From an uncultured Pelagibacteraceae bacterium (GTDB lineage Bacteria; Pseudomonadota; Alphaproteobacteria; Pelagibacterales; Pelagibacteraceae), in assembly GCA_902528175.1 (NCBI GenBank), contig CABZRN010000006.1, forward strand, positions 1 to 53,683: a DNA stretch of 53,683 nucleotides. The letters run 5' to 3'. Numbering within the stretch: position 1 is the first letter of the stretch; each line of letters begins with the position of its first letter. The position numbers and the translations under genes are program-made. Below are positions 42,253-49,524 of the stretch, piece after piece. The notes beneath the pieces were generated by a model. That model had not been told where the DNA came from. It saw nothing but the letters and a program-made list of their open reading frames with translations, and did not search any database.

Positions 42253-42534
42253 ATGCCAAAAAAGTGCGAATTAACTGGAAAAAGACCTTTGAAAGGCCAC
42301 AAGGTTAGTCACGCGAATAATAAAGTTAAAAGAAGATTTTTACCAAGTGTAAAAAAAGTCAGTTTTAAAAGTGAATTACTAAATAAAAAACTAAAGATAA
42401 CCGTCTCTAACGCAGCAATGAGATCTATAGATAAAAAAGGCAGCTTCGATCAATTTATGAAAACTGTGAAATCAAAAAATTTATCTATAAGATTAAAAAA
42501 AATTAAAAAAAGCATAATCCAAAAATCATCATAA
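42253..42534 (+). CDS. rpmB: 50S ribosomal protein L28
   Basis: Ribosomal protein of 93 residues. The N-terminal CELTGKRPLKGHKVSHANNKVKRRF pattern is diagnostic, here with one cysteine only, so it is the zinc-free form. A lysine-rich C-terminus follows (KKIKKSI). It overlaps the next gene by one base. Confidence 0.96.
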   Translation: MPKKCELTGKRPLKGHKVSHANNKVKRRFLPSVKKVSFKSELLNKKLKITVSNAAMRSIDKKGSFDQFMKTVKSKNLSIRLKKIKKSIIQKSS

Positions 42535-43082
42535 TGAATAAGTTGTTCTTAACCTTATCCTTTTTAATGGGGTTAGTTGTTCTAGTTTCAAACTTTCTAG
42601 TCCAGTTTCCTGTCAAATATTATGGATTGGAAAATATTTTAACCTACGGAGCTTTTAGTTACCCAATAGCTTTTTTAATTACTGATTTAGCCAATAGGTC
42701 TTTTGGTAAAATAATAGCTAGAAAGATTGTTTATGTTGGGTTTACAATTGGTGTATTATTTACACTTATATTTTCTACAAATTTCTCAGACCTAATTTCA
42801 ATTAGAATAGCAATTGGGTCTGGGACAGCATTCATATTAGCCCAATTGTTAGATGTTCAAGTTTTTGATAAACTAAGGAGAAAAACATGGTTTGTTGCTC
42901 CTTTATTTTCATCACTAATAGGTTCAACTGTTGATACATTTTTATTTTTTTTTATTTCATTTTATGGAACTGGACTACCTTGGATAACATTATCTCTTGG
43001 TGACTTAGGTGTAAAAATATTTATAGCTTTAATTATGTTAATACCTTTCCGTTTACTATTGAGAACTTTGAAACCTATTTAA
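42534..43082 (+). CDS. YhhQ/VUT-family transporter (probable queuosine precursor uptake)
   Basis: Integral membrane protein of 182 residues with about six hydrophobic segments. The family signatures are FPITDLA-like FLITDLANRSFGKIIARK and the LAQLLDVQVFDKLRR block. In E. coli, YhhQ takes up the queuosine precursors preQ0 and preQ1. The substrate is inferred from the family. Its stop abuts the stop of the convergent aguA gene with no space between. Confidence 0.85.
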   Translation: MNKLFLTLSFLMGLVVLVSNFLVQFPVKYYGLENILTYGAFSYPIAFLITDLANRSFGKIIARKIVYVGFTIGVLFTLIFSTNFSDLISIRIAIGSGTAFILAQLLDVQVFDKLRRKTWFVAPLFSSLIGSTVDTFLFFFISFYGTGLPWITLSLGDLGVKIFIALIMLIPFRLLLRTLKPI

Positions 43083-44153
43083 TTAAATATCTGGCTCTTG
43101 TTGCGTCATACAATGTACTGCACCAAAACCCCAGATTAATTTACTGCAATCAATCGTAATAATTTTTCTATTATTAAAAAATCTTTTGAAAATTTTAAAA
43201 ACTTTAATATCTTTTTTATCATTATATATTGGAAGGAGTATTACCTTATTTCCAATAAAGAAGTTTAGATAAGTTGCTGGAACTTTTACTTTGTTAATAT
43301 ATTTAGGTTTTGGCATTGGAATTTTTATTATTTTAAATTTTTCTCCATTTATATCTCTTGCCTTTTTTAAAATTTTTAGATTTTCATTTAATATTTTATA
43401 ATTTCTTTCTTTTTTGTTTGTCTCGAAACAAGCCATTATTGTGTTTTTTGTAACAAATCTAGATATATCATCAATATGGCCGTGAGTATCATCACCTTTA
43501 ATACCCCTATTAAGCCATATAAAGTTTTTAATTCCAAGATATTTTCCTAAAAATAATTGATAATCTTTTTTTTTTAAGCCCGGATTTCTCTCCTGTTTTT
43601 TACTTAACAGACATTCTTTAGTTAATAAAACTGAACCTCTTCCATTTACATCAAATGCTCCACCCTCCAGAACAGGGTAATATTTTTTTTTATTATAAAT
43701 TATATATGGATTTACTTTTTTTACCCTAGTCATTTCACATATTTTAGAGGGAATTTTGTTATCCTTTTTAAAATTTCGATATTTCGACCACCCATTAAAC
43801 TCAAAGTTAAGAATTATTTTTTTACCGGTAATTTGATTTTTTACATAAATTGGACCAGAATCTCTAATCCATATTCTATCTGTATCAATTTTATAAAATT
43901 TAACATTAGGTTTTTTAAATCCTCTTAATTTTAATAGTTTTGTAATTTCATTTTTTTTTTCATTTTTTTGAATTATTAAGTTTACTTTTTGTGAAATTGA
44001 TAATTTAGAGATTATATTTGCAATAGTTCCAGGAATACTATTGAAATATCCTGGCCAATCTTTTTTATTATGTGGCCAAACAATCCATACTGATTTTTGT
44101 TTTTCAAATTCACCAGGCATTATAAAGCTACAAGTTTTTATAGCTTTAATCAT
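43083..44153 (-). CDS. aguA: agmatine deiminase
   Basis: Converts agmatine to N-carbamoylputrescine and ammonia. The 356 residues belong to the PAD_porph/AguA family: MPGEFEKQKSVWIVWPHN, DRIWIRDSGPIYV, LEGGAFDVNGRGSVLLT, GDDTHGHIDDISRF and the catalytic cysteine Cys348 in FGAVHCMTQQEP. The start overlaps the aguB stop by 8 bases; a start at the in-frame ATG 11 codons later is also possible. Last gene of the polyamine operon. Confidence 0.92.
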   Translation of the reverse strand: MIKAIKTCSFIMPGEFEKQKSVWIVWPHNKKDWPGYFNSIPGTIANIISKLSISQKVNLIIQKNEKKNEITKLLKLRGFKKPNVKFYKIDTDRIWIRDSGPIYVKNQITGKKIILNFEFNGWSKYRNFKKDNKIPSKICEMTRVKKVNPYIIYNKKKYYPVLEGGAFDVNGRGSVLLTKECLLSKKQERNPGLKKKDYQLFLGKYLGIKNFIWLNRGIKGDDTHGHIDDISRFVTKNTIMACFETNKKERNYKILNENLKILKKARDINGEKFKIIKIPMPKPKYINKVKVPATYLNFFIGNKVILLPIYNDKKDIKVFKIFKRFFNNRKIITIDCSKLIWGFGAVHCMTQQEPDI

Positions 44154-45027
44154 CTTTAGGATTTTTTAATATACTTTTATATGCATCAATTCTTCTATCT
44201 CTCAAAAAAGGCCAATGTTGTCTGGTACTTTCAATTTTCCTTAAATCAATTTCCGTAATGAGAACACCATCTTTTTTATTTCCCAATTTACCAATAATTT
44301 TACCACTTGGATCCGAAACAAATGAGTTTCCCCAAAAATCGATTTTGGTCTTACCGTTTCTTTCAATCCCAACTCTGTTTATTGCTGCAACATACACTCC
44401 ATTTGCAATAGCATGTGATCGTTGGATGGTTATCCACGAATCTAATTGTTTTTTTCCAAATTCCTTCTTTTCTTTGGGGTGCCATCCTATTGCAGTAGGA
44501 TAAAAAATAATATCTGCACCTTTTAAGGCTGTTATTCTTGCTGCTTCAGGAAACCATTGGTCCCAACAAATAAGAGATCCAATATTGCAATACTTGGTTC
44601 TAGTACTTTTAAAACCAAGATCGCCAGGCGTAAAATAAAATTTTTCGTAATATCCTGGGTCATCGGGAATATGCATTTTTCTATATTTATTAATTATCTT
44701 CCCTTTTTCATTAATTATGAGAATTGTATTATGGTACATTCCAGAAATTTTTTTTTCAAATAAAGATAAAATTAAAACAACAGAAAATTCTTTTGCAGTT
44801 TTACAAAAAATATCAGTTGTTTTATTTGGAATTTTCTCGGCTAATTTAAAGTTTGAATGTTTTTCAGTTTGACAAAAATATTTAGACAAAAATAATTCAG
44901 GAACACATATAATTTTAGCCCCTTTATTTGATGCAACTTTAATTTTTGAAATAGCATTTTTTAAGTTTAATTCTATATCTTTTGAAATTTTTAATTGAAT
45001 TAAACCAATCTTGGTTTTTTTTGTCAT
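44146..45027 (-). CDS. aguB: N-carbamoylputrescine amidohydrolase
   Basis: Nitrilase-superfamily enzyme that hydrolyses N-carbamoylputrescine to putrescine, CO2 and ammonia. The Glu-Lys-Cys triad is Glu44 (CVPELF), Lys117 (KYRKMHIPDD) and Cys154 (LICWDQWFPE). I start it at the ATG at 45027 (293 residues, MTKKTKIGLIQLK), 4 bases after the preceding gene. A longer frame up to 45096 would run into that gene and lacks family similarity. Pairing with aguA fixes the likely substrate. Confidence 0.92.
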   Translation of the reverse strand: MTKKTKIGLIQLKISKDIELNLKNAISKIKVASNKGAKIICVPELFLSKYFCQTEKHSNFKLAEKIPNKTTDIFCKTAKEFSVVLILSLFEKKISGMYHNTILIINEKGKIINKYRKMHIPDDPGYYEKFYFTPGDLGFKSTRTKYCNIGSLICWDQWFPEAARITALKGADIIFYPTAIGWHPKEKKEFGKKQLDSWITIQRSHAIANGVYVAAINRVGIERNGKTKIDFWGNSFVSDPSGKIIGKLGNKKDGVLITEIDLRKIESTRQHWPFLRDRRIDAYKSILKNPKDD

Positions 45028-45031
45028 ATTG

Positions 45032-46066
45032 TCAAAATAATTTGGAAAAGTTTTTTCTTTTCCTTTTTTTCCATTCACCCCTATGGTAAGCATCACTCAC
45101 TATAAGAGGTAATACACTTGTAGCCTCAGCAAAAACCATTTGCTCTTTAGAAGTATCAACTTTACCCCAGGAGCTTGCCTCTTTTAAAGTGGAACTGCTA
45201 CAAGCTCCATCTCTAGAATCAGCTACAGTTACTTGAATTGCATATTTATGCATGTCTACATCTTTACCCAACAGTTCAGCACAAATTACTGTATCTTGAA
45301 TAAAATTTTTTGGTACACCTCCACCAATCATAAATAAGCCCGATCCTTCTGACCTTATCTTTATCTCAGTTAATTCTCTAAATTCTCTTATTGAATCGAT
45401 AGTCATATGTTTTTTAGGATTTTTTTCTTGATGCATTACTAACCCAAACCCGGCACTTGAGTCTGTGAATGCAGGACAAAATATGGGTACGTGGCAGTCA
45501 TATGACATTTCAATTAAAGAACCTTTTTTCTTTGCATTTTTTTTTAAATATTTGCCAAGTTCATAGATAAATTCTCTTGATGTGTAGGATCGTGGTTCAA
45601 GAGAGTCAGCAATTTCTCCAATGACTTTATCACAATGTTGAAGTTCCTCTTCGTCTATATAAGTGTCATATATCCTATCAATATAATTTTTCCTTAATTT
45701 AGAGTCATCTTGAAATTGAGAGCCTTGATAATGATTAAAACCCAAAGCTTCAAAGAAATCCATATCAATAATTGATGCTCCAGTTGCGACTATTGCATCA
45801 ACCATATTGTATTTAACCAAATCTCTATAAATATGCATACATCCAGCTGCAGATGTTGATCCCGCTAATGTTAAAAAAATAGTGCAATCTTTTTCACTTA
45901 GCATTTCATTATAGATTTTTGCAGCATTAGCTGTCTCTCGAGATACAAAAGACATTTTTTCCATTGAAGAAATTATAGGTCTTGCATCAAACTTCGTTAT
46001 GTCAATATGTTCAACCGGTTTATTTAGAAAATCTTTTTTACTATTATGACCTAGTGTTTTTTTCAC
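45032..46066 (-). CDS. deoxyhypusine synthase-like protein
   Basis: A 344-residue member of the deoxyhypusine synthase family, NAD-dependent enzymes that transfer aminobutyl groups. It shows LTLAGSTSAAGCMHIY, VATGASIIDMDF, HYQGSQFQDDSKLR, FCPAFTDSSAGFG and the catalytic lysine Lys302 in SSWGKVD, aligned with human Lys329 (SWGKI). Bacteria lack eIF5A, so it should act on a free amine, for example making homospermidine from putrescine; the product is not certain. It sits between the decarboxylase and aguB. Confidence 0.88.
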   Translation of the reverse strand: MKKTLGHNSKKDFLNKPVEHIDITKFDARPIISSMEKMSFVSRETANAAKIYNEMLSEKDCTIFLTLAGSTSAAGCMHIYRDLVKYNMVDAIVATGASIIDMDFFEALGFNHYQGSQFQDDSKLRKNYIDRIYDTYIDEEELQHCDKVIGEIADSLEPRSYTSREFIYELGKYLKKNAKKKGSLIEMSYDCHVPIFCPAFTDSSAGFGLVMHQEKNPKKHMTIDSIREFRELTEIKIRSEGSGLFMIGGGVPKNFIQDTVICAELLGKDVDMHKYAIQVTVADSRDGACSSSTLKEASSWGKVDTSKEQMVFAEATSVLPLIVSDAYHRGEWKKRKRKNFSKLF

Positions 46067-46072
46067 AGGATT

Positions 46073-47251
46073 TTAAGCAACCAAATAACTTTTGCTTTTA
46101 TCTTTATCATACATAGTCATTACAGGCTCATCCTCAACTTCAAAAATTTTATCAGAATAAAAACCATTAAACTGTGTTCTAAATGTAAGACCATAAGCAC
46201 CAAGTTGTCCCAGTTCTATGTAATCATTTTCCTTTATATTATTCGGAAGTATAAAAGGACCTTTCATATAATCCATGCTATCACACGTTGGACCATAAAA
46301 ATCAAATGCTGTCATTTTTTTTGATATCATTCTACCGTTTGTAATAAGCCTTGATGGATAAACTATATTTGGAACACCTCCATCAAATAAAGTTCCATAA
46401 GTACCATCATTGATATATAACTTTTGTTTTTTTCTTAAATTTATTCTCACAATTGTTGAACCCGACTCTGCTACTAGTGCTCTACCAGGCTCGCATATAA
46501 TTTCTGGCAATTTATCTATTTTAAGAATATTCAATGATTTTTTTATTTCCTCAAAGTAGCTATTTAAAGATTGGGGTATTAAGTCGGGATAAATAGTTGG
46601 AAACCCTCCACCTATATTTATTACTTTTGGTATAATTTTTGTTTTCTTAATTAAATTTCCAATTTCTGTTATTCCTTTTGTATAGGAAATTGGGTGCATA
46701 CATTGAGAACCAACATGAAAGCTTAAACCTAATTTTTTTGTATATTGGTTGGTAAGTCTAATAAGGCCCGGAGCCTCATTATTATTAGCACCAAATTTTT
46801 TTGACAAATCAATTTCTGCATGCTCATTTGAAACTGCAATTCTTACATATAATTCTAAATCGTTTGCGCGATTAGTAGTTTCAAGAATTTTTATTAATTC
46901 ATCCTTAGTATCCAGCGAAAATGCTTTAACCCCAAATTTGAAATATGCATCTCTTATATCTTCTCTACTTTTTACAGTATGCATATATGAGCAATTTAAA
47001 GAATTATCTATTTTTTTTATATCTTGAATTTCCTTGATAGATGCTACATCAAAGTTTTTTATACCACTTTCAATTAACGTTTTTACAACTTCTTTGTTAG
47101 GATTAGTCTTAACTGCATACAAAATTTTACCTGGGAAATTTTCGATAAAGTATTTTGAAGCTTTTTTTATTGACCTCTTTCTGATGCAGTACACTGGATC
47201 AGATGGTTTTAACTCAGTTATTAGTTCATAAACCGATTTAAATTTTTTCAT
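46073..47251 (-). CDS. ornithine decarboxylase-type PLP decarboxylase (alanine-racemase fold)
   Basis: Decarboxylates ornithine, or a related basic amino acid, to the diamine. The 392 residues are of fold type III: PLP lysine Lys48 in YAVKTNPN, the HVGSQC segment, the phosphate loop NIGGGFP, ICEPGRALVAESG and the active-site cysteine Cys323 in GPTCDSMDYM. The start is supported by AAGGAG upstream. First gene of the polyamine operon. Ornithine is most likely; lysine or arginine cannot be excluded by eye. Confidence 0.88.
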   Translation of the reverse strand: MKKFKSVYELITELKPSDPVYCIRKRSIKKASKYFIENFPGKILYAVKTNPNKEVVKTLIESGIKNFDVASIKEIQDIKKIDNSLNCSYMHTVKSREDIRDAYFKFGVKAFSLDTKDELIKILETTNRANDLELYVRIAVSNEHAEIDLSKKFGANNNEAPGLIRLTNQYTKKLGLSFHVGSQCMHPISYTKGITEIGNLIKKTKIIPKVINIGGGFPTIYPDLIPQSLNSYFEEIKKSLNILKIDKLPEIICEPGRALVAESGSTIVRINLRKKQKLYINDGTYGTLFDGGVPNIVYPSRLITNGRMISKKMTAFDFYGPTCDSMDYMKGPFILPNNIKENDYIELGQLGAYGLTFRTQFNGFYSDKIFEVEDEPVMTMYDKDKSKSYLVA

Positions 47252-47277
47252 TTTTAGCTCCTTAAAAAAAATTTAAC

Positions 47278-47304
47278 AAAAAAAAACTGCATAACATATA
47301 TGCA
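47278..47304 (-). terminator. hairpin plus U-tract in the leader of the polyamine operon
   Basis: On the minus strand TGCATA and TATGCA (47304-47288) form a six-pair stem with a five-base loop, followed after two bases by nine T (47286-47278). It lies about 27 bases before the ornithine decarboxylase ATG, between any promoter and the ribosome binding site. The stem is weak (mostly A-T), so it may be an attenuator-like element or chance. The rest of this 168-base gap holds the regA promoter. Confidence 0.3.
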
Positions 47305-47382
47305 ATTTTCGTGAATAGTTTTTTACTTATATAGTGAGCTCTGTAAAGAAAATTATGAGGTTTTTTTGGTTTTTTTAGACTA

Positions 47383-47412
47383 TTGAAATTTTAGGATTTA
47401 TGACCATATAAT
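47383..47412 (+). promoter_or_regulatory. regA promoter predicting a leaderless mRNA
   Basis: TTGAAA (47383-47388), an 18-base spacer and an exact TATAAT (47407-47412). The -10 ends 7 bases before the ATG at 47420, so the message should start at or next to the initiation codon, and there is no ribosome binding sequence upstream. Confidence 0.5.
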
Positions 47413-47419
47413 ATCAATT

Positions 47420-47980
47420 ATGGAGACAGATAAGCTTAAAAACATAAACGAATTTGAGGACAAATCTCTTCTAATTGTAGACGACGATAATCCCTTTAGA
47501 GAAAGGCTTGCAAGAGCTATGGAAAAGAAAGGCTTTAAGGTTTCACAAGCTGAAGGTGTAAAAAAAGGTCTAGATGCAGTAAAAAATAGTAAGCCAGCTT
47601 TTGCTGTGGTAGACTTAAGGCTGGGTGATGGTAACGGTCTTGAGGTTGTAAAAGAAATACAAAATTCAAATTCAAACAGCAGAGTAGTAATGTTAACTGG
47701 GTACGGAAATATTCCTACAGCTGTTGCAGCAATAAAACAAGGTGCAATTGATTATTTGGCAAAACCAGCAGATGCAGATGATGTTGAAAAGGCACTTTTA
47801 GCTAATCCAAATAAAAAAGCAGAGCCACCTGAAAATCCAATGTCAGCAGATCGAGTAAAATGGGAACATATTCACAGAGTATTTGAACTTTGCAATAGAA
47901 ATGTTTCTGAGACAGCTAGAAGATTAAAGATGCATCGAAGGACACTTCAAAGAATTTTATCAAAAAGATCACCTAGATAG
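47420..47980 (+). CDS. regA: RegA/ActR-type response regulator
   Basis: DNA-binding regulator of the RegB/RegA redox two-component system. The 186 residues include a receiver domain (acidic DDD at about 21-23, phosphorylated Asp65 in VVDLRLGDG, MLTGYGNIPTAV, Lys in AKPAD), a proline-containing linker (PENPMSADRVKWEH) and a C-terminal Fis-type helix-turn-helix (NVSETARRLKMHRRTLQRIL). The sensor RegB is not in the window. Its end overlaps the end of bioY by 8 bases. Confidence 0.94.
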   Translation: METDKLKNINEFEDKSLLIVDDDNPFRERLARAMEKKGFKVSQAEGVKKGLDAVKNSKPAFAVVDLRLGDGNGLEVVKEIQNSNSNSRVVMLTGYGNIPTAVAAIKQGAIDYLAKPADADDVEKALLANPNKKAEPPENPMSADRVKWEHIHRVFELCNRNVSETARRLKMHRRTLQRILSKRSPR

Positions 47981-48524
47981 ATTTTCTAAACTTTACAAGT
48001 TTCGAGGCAAGAAAAGTTAAAATCAAAATTTTGAATAGTTCTGCTAATAGAAAAGGCTTTGCGCCAAGATCAAAAATAGGTTTATCCCACCCAATTAGAC
48101 TTCCTAACCATATTAATCCCAAAATATAAATAGTAGAAACTGATATAAGAATTTTAAAAAAATTTTGTATTATATTTTTTCCAAAGTTAAAATAACCTGT
48201 CAAAAAAACTGCACTCAAAAATCCAATTAAGTAGCCCATAGTTGGTCCAGTAAAGTAAACTAAACCAACTCCTTTTTCTGGAGAATTAGAGAAAACTGGC
48301 AATCCTAAAATTCCTTCAAGTAAATAGACGGTTATTATTGATAAACCAATTTTATATCCCAATGCTATACCTAAAAATAAAACTACGAATGTTTGCATTG
48401 TCATTGGTACTGGATAAAAAGGAATTTTTATTTTTGCTGAAATTGTTAAAATTAAACTTCCCAAGATTATTATAAAAAAATTTTTTAAAATTTTTTGATT
48501 TTGATTTGACTGAATTCTGTCCAT
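47973..48524 (-). CDS. bioY: biotin transporter BioY
   Basis: Substrate-binding membrane (S) component of the biotin ECF transporter, 183 residues with about six hydrophobic segments. The family motifs IPFYPVPMTMQTFVVLFLG, LLEGILGLPVFS and GPTMGYLIGFL are clear. No BioM or BioN gene is adjacent; the ABC ATPase next door is of another family. BioY alone can import biotin in some bacteria. Confidence 0.93.
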   Translation of the reverse strand: MDRIQSNQNQKILKNFFIIILGSLILTISAKIKIPFYPVPMTMQTFVVLFLGIALGYKIGLSIITVYLLEGILGLPVFSNSPEKGVGLVYFTGPTMGYLIGFLSAVFLTGYFNFGKNIIQNFFKILISVSTIYILGLIWLGSLIGWDKPIFDLGAKPFLLAELFKILILTFLASKLVKFRKSI

Positions 48525-48556
48525 AAGCTTATTATATATTTTTGTTAAAGATTTAT

Positions 48557-49474
48557 CTAGTTTTTTATCAATTTTATAAATACATCCTCAAGGTCTGGAT
48601 CCCTTGATTGTACGTCAAAAATATCAATTTTTTGGCTTTTGATAACATAGATTATATCTTGTATATTGATAATATTTTTTTCGTAAGAAACGATTAGCTC
48701 TTTTTCGTTATTCTTCATTATTCTTAAATTTTTTTTTAAGTTATCAATTAATTCTACTTTTTTATTTACAGAGAATTTTACTATTTTTGTTTGTATTTTA
48801 TTTAACATATTTTCAGTAGTTTCTAATGCAATCAAATTTCCATTATTGATTATACCAATACGGTCACACATTTCCTCTGCCTCAGATAAATAATGAGTAG
48901 TTAGTATAATCGTTACACCTATATCTCTTAATGATTTTACATTATCTAATAACTTCTTTCGTAACTCTACATCAACTCCAGCAGTAGGTTCATCTAAAAT
49001 TACAATTGGCGGTTTATGCACTAATGCTTTTGCAATTAAAAGTCTCCTCTGCATACCACCTGATAAATTTCGAGTGTAGCTATTGGCTTTTTCATCAAGA
49101 GAGACTAGATCTAATATGGTATTTGTAATTCTATCCTTTTTTTTTACACCATAAAGACCAGCTTGAAATTCTAATAATTTTCTTGGTGTAAAAAAAGGAT
49201 CGACATTTATCTCTTGTGGAACTATACCTAGTGAGGCTCTAACTTGTCTAGGGTTTTTGTCCATATTAAATCCCCAAACAATTACGTCTCCAGAAGTTTT
49301 AGTAGTTAGTCCTGCTAGGATATTTATAAAAGTACTTTTTCCCGCACCATTTGGACCCAATAAGCCAAAAATTTCTCCTTCTTTCACCTCTAAGTTTAAA
49401 TTTTTAAGAGCATAAATTTTTTTGTTATAGGTTTTGTTTAAATTTTTAACAGAAAGTACAATTTTGTTATTCAT
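48557..49474 (-). CDS. ABC-2-type transporter ATP-binding protein
   Basis: Cytoplasmic ATPase of an ABC exporter, 305 residues. It has Walker A GPNGAGKST, the signature LSGGMQRR, Walker B VILDEPTAGVD and the H-loop TTHYLSEAEEM, plus a roughly 80-residue C-terminal extension like that of the drug/antibiotic (DrrA, CcmA-like) group. No permease gene lies beside it in the window, so its partner must be elsewhere. It is 32 bases upstream of bioY but is not an ECF ATPase. Confidence 0.88.
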   Translation of the reverse strand: MNNKIVLSVKNLNKTYNKKIYALKNLNLEVKEGEIFGLLGPNGAGKSTFINILAGLTTKTSGDVIVWGFNMDKNPRQVRASLGIVPQEINVDPFFTPRKLLEFQAGLYGVKKKDRITNTILDLVSLDEKANSYTRNLSGGMQRRLLIAKALVHKPPIVILDEPTAGVDVELRKKLLDNVKSLRDIGVTIILTTHYLSEAEEMCDRIGIINNGNLIALETTENMLNKIQTKIVKFSVNKKVELIDNLKKNLRIMKNNEKELIVSYEKNIINIQDIIYVIKSQKIDIFDVQSRDPDLEDVFIKLIKN

Positions 49475-49524
49475 TTAGATTTATAGACTTATAACATTAA
49501 GATAAATTAAAATAAAATTTAATA

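Noticed and set aside
45028-45096. N-terminal extension of aguB
   Set aside because: It overlaps the coding end of the DHS-like gene and has no nitrilase similarity; the ATG at 45027 fits the family.
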